Positions 4,979-7,301 of a DNA stretch of 7,301 bases are shown here, piece after piece (positions within the stretch are counted from its first letter, which is position 1; the number at the start of each line of letters is the position of its first letter). A model generated the notes under the pieces. The model worked only from the letters and a program-made list of their open reading frames with translations. It searched no databases and was not told the origin of the DNA. The translations under genes were made by a program, and so were the position numbers. The DNA comes from Mesorhizobium sp. (GTDB lineage: Bacteria; Pseudomonadota; Alphaproteobacteria; Rhizobiales; Rhizobiaceae). The DNA lies in assembly GCA_030698645.1 (NCBI GenBank), contig JAUYMV010000040.1, forward strand, positions 1-7,301, in the 5' to 3' direction.

Positions 4979-5515
4979 ATGGCTGAATCGACTCCCAAAC
5001 TGCCCGTGAAGTCCGGGAAATCCACTCCCGCCGAAGTCTCCGCAGGCTGGACACCGTTCAATGATCTACGCCGCGAGATCGAACGCTTGTTCGACGACTT
5101 TCACCCTCTCGGATTTGGCTTGCCGACGTCGCGTTCGATGTTCGATCTGGAGATGCCGAGGCTCGGGGGCGCTGCCTGGCCGATCGCGCCCGCGATGGAT
5201 CTTGTCGAGAAGGAAAAGGAATACGAAATCACGGCTGAACTGCCCGGCATCGACGAAAAAGACGTCGAAATCAAGCTGACCAATCACACGCTGACGATCA
5301 GGGGCGAGAAGACGGAAGAAAAGGAAGAGAAGGAAAAGGATTTCCATCTGTCTGAACGGCGCTACGGCTCCTTCCAGCGTTCGTTCCGGCTGCCCGATGG
5401 CGTCGATGCCGACAAGATCGAGGCGAGCGTGACCAAGGGCGTCCTCAAGGTCAAGCTTCCCAAGACGGCGGATGCGCAGAAGGCGGACAAGAAGATCACC
5501 GTCAAGGCCGGTTGA
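4979..5515 (+). CDS. hsp20: Hsp20/alpha-crystallin family small heat shock protein
   Basis: A 178-residue small heat shock protein, an ATP-independent cytoplasmic holdase that binds unfolding proteins in large oligomers. Layout: a variable N-terminal arm with the common PFNDLRREIERLFDDF (26-41); the alpha-crystallin domain from about residue 68 to 162, including APAMDLVEKEKEYEITAELPG (70-90), IDEKDVEIKL (91-100), a charged Lys/Glu-rich loop (110-120), ERRYGSFQRSFRLP (126-139) and the signature KGVLKVKLPK (153-162); and a C-terminal I-T-V (173-175) that fits the IxI oligomerisation motif. Length and order are those of the class A-like rhizobial/plant-type members. It is expressed divergently from prs; box D lies about 220 bp upstream, so low-oxygen induction is likely. 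A strong hairpin follows 12 nt after the stop, so it is probably a single-gene transcript. No RpoH-type promoter was recognised. Confidence 0.96.
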   Translation: MAESTPKLPVKSGKSTPAEVSAGWTPFNDLRREIERLFDDFHPLGFGLPTSRSMFDLEMPRLGGAAWPIAPAMDLVEKEKEYEITAELPGIDEKDVEIKLTNHTLTIRGEKTEEKEEKEKDFHLSERRYGSFQRSFRLPDGVDADKIEASVTKGVLKVKLPKTADAQKADKKITVKAG

Positions 5516-5527
5516 TACGACAAGTTC

Positions 5528-5560
5528 CCCAAGCCGGCGCGATCGACGCGCCGGCTTGGG
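5528..5560 (+). terminator. 14-bp perfect hairpin after hsp20
   Basis: The arms 5528-5541 and 5547-5560 (CCCAAGCCGGCGCG and CGCGCCGGCTTGGG) are exactly complementary, with loop ATCGA. The hairpin starts 12 nt after the hsp20 stop. No T run follows on either side, so it is either a Rho-independent-like terminator of the T-poor kind seen in GC-rich bacteria or a 3'-stabilising structure. Confidence 0.7.
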
Positions 5561-5768
5561 ATCGTCGGCTTGCCATGTTCGAGCGCCGCAGCCCATGGCT
5601 GTAATTGTGCCCCGGCGAGGCAAGCGGCAACTACCAAGCGTACGCGTTCGAATACACGACTCAGCCGCGGGCATCGGGGGAGTTCGAACGAAGTTTTCGG
5701 CGCGCTTCGGGTCCGTTGCAAAGCCGCAACATTTGCATGTCAGGGTGTAGGGTGTTCGGGTAAGCAAA
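5561..5768. other. intergenic spacer before the TetR gene
   Basis: About 208 bp with no convincing gene. It holds short palindromes: GCGTACGC (5638-5645), GTTCGAA at 5646 repeated as GTTCGAAC at 5682, and the inverted repeat listed separately at 5717-5737. A tandem GGGTGTA/GGGTGTT lies at 5743-5756, just before the TetR start. No sigma-70 promoter with two good hexamers was found. Confidence 0.5.
5717..5737. promoter_or_regulatory. candidate operator TGCAAA-N9-TTTGCA upstream of the TetR gene
   Basis: Perfect 6-bp inverted arms at 5717-5722 and 5732-5737, centred 42 bp before the TetR start. A second repeat, GTTGC-N6-GCAAC (5715-5730), overlaps it. Size and position suit a dimeric TetR-family autoregulatory operator. 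The link to this regulator is inferred from position only. Confidence 0.4.
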
Positions 5769-6395
5769 ATGAACCCTACAGCGGCGAAGCTTGTCGACGC
5801 ATGCGAGCAGTTGCTGTGCGAGATCGGCAGCATTGAGGAACTGACCGCGCGGCGCGTCGCGGGTATCGCGGGCACGACGCCATCTTCGATCAGCTATCAC
5901 TTCGGATCGCAGGAAAAACTTGTCATCGCCGCGGCACAGCGCGTCTACAAGCGCCTCAACGCGGAAAGGCTTTCCCTGCTGAACGGTGCGGTGCAGCGCG
6001 CCTCGCCCTGTCCGCCGGCGCTGGAGGATCTCATTGCCGCGCTGATCGATCCGTCGGTGCGTTGGAGCCTCGACCCGCGCTCGAAATATGCGGTGCTTGC
6101 GCATTTCAACGCGATGGCACAGCGCAGCAGCACGCCCGAACTCTACCGTCCGATCATCGAAGGCATAGACCACCACCGCGTGTTCATGCCCTACTTTCGC
6201 ATGCTGGCGCCGTGGCTAAGTGAAGCGGAGATCGGCTGGCGGATGAGCTGCGCACTTGGCATCCGCTCCCAGGTAACGCGGAGCCGACAGCGCAACGAAG
6301 TCCTGACGTACCATACGATCGATTTTTCCAATCCGGACGAGGTCATCGCGCGGATCGTGGAGGTCGTGGCACCGATGTTCCGCGGCGCCAGTTGA
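5769..6395 (+). CDS. TetR/AcrR family transcriptional regulator
   Basis: A 208-residue one-component regulator. The N-terminal DNA-binding domain is clear: a first helix KLVDACEQLLCEIG (7-20), then the helix-turn-helix LTARRVAGIAGTTPSSISYHF (25-45), where SSISYHFGSQEKLV matches the classical recognition-helix region ending in YHFGSKxxL. The C-terminal part (about 60-208) is helical, contains the DPRSKYAVLAHFNAMAQ segment (102-118) and would form the ligand pocket and dimer interface; the ligand cannot be told. TetR proteins usually repress themselves and a neighbouring gene, so the ABC transporter 109 bp downstream on the same strand is the natural candidate target. ATG 5769 is the first start in frame and leaves the usual short N-terminus; only a weak purine stretch precedes it. 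Confidence 0.92.
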   Translation: MNPTAAKLVDACEQLLCEIGSIEELTARRVAGIAGTTPSSISYHFGSQEKLVIAAAQRVYKRLNAERLSLLNGAVQRASPCPPALEDLIAALIDPSVRWSLDPRSKYAVLAHFNAMAQRSSTPELYRPIIEGIDHHRVFMPYFRMLAPWLSEAEIGWRMSCALGIRSQVTRSRQRNEVLTYHTIDFSNPDEVIARIVEVVAPMFRGAS

Positions 6396-6426
6396 GCGAT
6401 GCGGGTATCCCGGACGTCGGACTCGA

Positions 6427-6444
6427 ACGGTGTTTGAAACCCGT
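6427..6444. promoter_or_regulatory. imperfect inverted repeat ACGGTGTTTGAAACCCGT
   Basis: The inner arms GTTT/AAAC flank one G and the outer arms ACGG/CCGT are complementary but shifted by one base. It lies 32 bp after the TetR stop and about 60 bp before the ABC gene. The inner loop is too short for a good RNA hairpin, so a protein-binding site is more plausible than a terminator. Evidence is weak. Confidence 0.25.
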
Positions 6445-6463
6445 CATGCTGCCGATACGGCGC

Positions 6464-6500
6464 GGGCATAGGCATGCCCCGAAGCACCGCAACGGGCATA
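6464..6500. repeat. repeated GGGCAT/ATGCCC motifs before the ABC transporter gene
   Basis: GGGCAT (6464-6469), ATGCCC (6474-6479) and GGGCAT (6494-6499) form one tight inverted repeat with a 4-nt spacer and one wider one. The octamer CGGGCATA recurs exactly 30 bp apart (6463 and 6493), about three helical turns. This ends 4 nt before ATG 6505, so occupancy by a regulator, or an RNA hairpin, could affect expression of the ABC gene. Confidence 0.4.
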
Positions 6501-6504
6501 CCCA

Positions 6505-7301
6505 ATGGCCTCGATCGACATCCGCGACGTCCACAAGCTCTACGGTCGGACTCCCGCCGTGCGGGGGCTGGACCTGTTTGTCGAGGACGGCTCATTCCTC
6601 GTCATCCTCGGCCCGTCCGGTTGCGGCAAGTCCACTCTGCTCAGGATGATCGCCGGGCTGGAGGACATCTCCGCCGGCGAGATCGCCATCGACGGGCGCG
6701 TCGTCAACGACATCGAGCCCGGCCGCCGCGGCTGCGCGATGGTGTTCCAGAACTACGCGCTCTATCCGCACATGACGGTGGCCGAAAACATCGGTTACGC
6801 GCTCAAGGTTGCCGGTGTCTCCAAGGTTGAGCGAGGGCGGCGCGTCAGCCGGGTCGCGGCGATGCTGGGGCTAGGCGATCTCCTCGATCGCAAACCGTCG
6901 CAGCTATCCGGCGGCCAGCGCCAGCGCGTCGCCATGGGCCGCGCCATGGTGCGGGAACCCGGCATCTTCCTGTTCGACGAGCCGTTGTCGAACCTCGACG
7001 CCAAGCTGCGTATCCAGATGCGGCTCGAGATCAAGCGGCTGCATCGCGAGCTGAAGACAACGAGCGTCTTCGTCACGCATGACCAGGTCGAGGCGATGAC
7101 GCTCGCAGACCGGCTGGTTGTGATGAACCAGGGCCTGATCGAGCAGGTCGGCACCCCGGCCGAGGTCTACCGGCGACCGACGAGCCGTTTCGTGGCAAAT
7201 TTCCTCGGGTCTCCGCCGATGAACTTCCTGCCGGCACAAATCGACCGCCGGGGCCGGGCGACGGTGGCCGGCGGACACGTCCCCTGGCCGGACCTGCTCT
7301 T
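6505..7301 (+). CDS. ugpC: ABC transporter ATP-binding protein, MalK/UgpC type, 5' part
   Basis: The first 265 residues of the ATPase subunit of a carbohydrate-type ABC importer; the gene runs off the window (family length about 350-370). It couples ATP hydrolysis to uptake through two inner-membrane permeases. All nucleotide-binding motifs are intact: Walker [10 protein letters not shown] (36-44), Q-loop [16 protein letters not shown] (81-96, Gln82), signature LSGGQRQR (134-141), Walker B IFLFDEP (154-160, catalytic Glu159), D-loop SNLD (162-165) and switch [13 protein letters not shown] (191-203, His192). The text after [26 protein letters not shown] (215-240) leads into the regulatory beta domain typical of MalK/UgpC. 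Substrate, whether glycerol-3-phosphate, sugar or polyol, cannot be fixed without the permease and binding-protein genes, so the symbol gives the family only. ATG 6505 has no good Shine-Dalgarno. The TetR gene upstream is the likely regulator. Confidence 0.93.
   Translation, partial: MASIDIRDVHKLYGRTPAVRGLDLFVEDGSFLVILGPSGCGKSTLLRMIAGLEDISAGEIAIDGRVVNDIEPGRRGCAMVFQNYALYPHMTVAENIGYALKVAGVSKVERGRRVSRVAAMLGLGDLLDRKPSQLSGGQRQRVAMGRAMVREPGIFLFDEPLSNLDAKLRIQMRLEIKRLHRELKTTSVFVTHDQVEAMTLADRLVVMNQGLIEQVGTPAEVYRRPTSRFVANFLGSPPMNFLPAQIDRRGRATVAGGHVPWPDLL

Noticed and set aside
4758..5009. Small plus-strand ORF starting at ATG 4758 in the hsp20 leader
   Set aside because: The ATG overlaps box D, there is no Shine-Dalgarno, and the ORF runs out of frame into hsp20; nothing protein-like was seen.
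5646..5689. GTTCGAA(T/C) sequences resembling a tRNA T-loop, possibly a tRNA remnant or attachment site
   Set aside because: No acceptor, anticodon or D-arm pairing surrounds them, and no integrase or duplicated sequence is present.
5066..5875. A 269-codon minus-strand open frame across hsp20, its terminator and the TetR start
   Set aside because: It runs antisense through two well-supported genes and a hairpin terminator, with no domain visible.
1..7301. CRISPR array, insertion sequence, prophage, toxin-antitoxin or defence island
   Set aside because: No regularly spaced repeats, transposase, integrase, phage or paired small toxin-antitoxin genes were seen on either strand.

Overview
GC-rich, densely coded alphaproteobacterial DNA, most like a Rhizobiales chromosome or large replicon (Mesorhizobium/Sinorhizobium/Phyllobacteriaceae type). 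This rests on codon use, on FNR/FixK-type boxes, and on the gene families present (exported nitroreductase, COG2187 kinase, Hsp20, UgpC-type ABC ATPase). The genus cannot be fixed from the sequence alone.

Layout. (1) 1-1649, plus strand: the 3' part of an MBOAT membrane O-acyltransferase, followed 9 nt later by a membrane-anchored SGNH/GDSL-like protein. This is the usual pairing for O-acetylation of an exported polysaccharide. A G/C-rich hairpin at 1665-1682 separates it from the next gene, which converges on it. (2) 1689-5515: a stress and low-oxygen block with four stand-alone genes. They are a Tat-exported nitroreductase (minus), a COG2187 aminoglycoside-phosphotransferase-like kinase (plus), a divergent ribose-phosphate pyrophosphokinase (minus, overlapping the kinase gene tail to tail by 56 bp) and an Hsp20 chaperone (plus). 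A possible 56-residue single-pass membrane protein lies on the minus strand in the first divergent spacer. (3) 5516-7301: a strong hairpin terminator after hsp20, a TetR-family regulator with a candidate operator upstream, a 109-bp spacer with repeated GGGCAT motifs, and the 5' part of an MalK/UgpC-type ABC transporter ATPase that runs off the window.

The most informative signal is regulatory. Both divergent spacers of the middle block carry 14-bp FNR/FixK/Anr-type boxes fitting TTGA(T/C)-N4-(G/A)TCAA: 2404-2417, 2615-2628, 4683-4696 and 4745-4758. Three of them have a plausible -10 hexamer exactly 22 nt downstream, the geometry of class II FNR promoters. Nitroreductase, kinase, PRPP synthase and Hsp20 are therefore probably co-regulated by oxygen limitation, or by nitric oxide through a Dnr/NnrR-type protein, although they are not one operon.

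I see no CRISPR array, tRNA, rRNA, insertion sequence or phage gene, and nothing that looks like a completely new multi-gene system. The best candidate for undescribed biology is this small low-oxygen regulon, including its possible leaderless kinase mRNA, its unusual PRPP synthase and the small membrane ORF.
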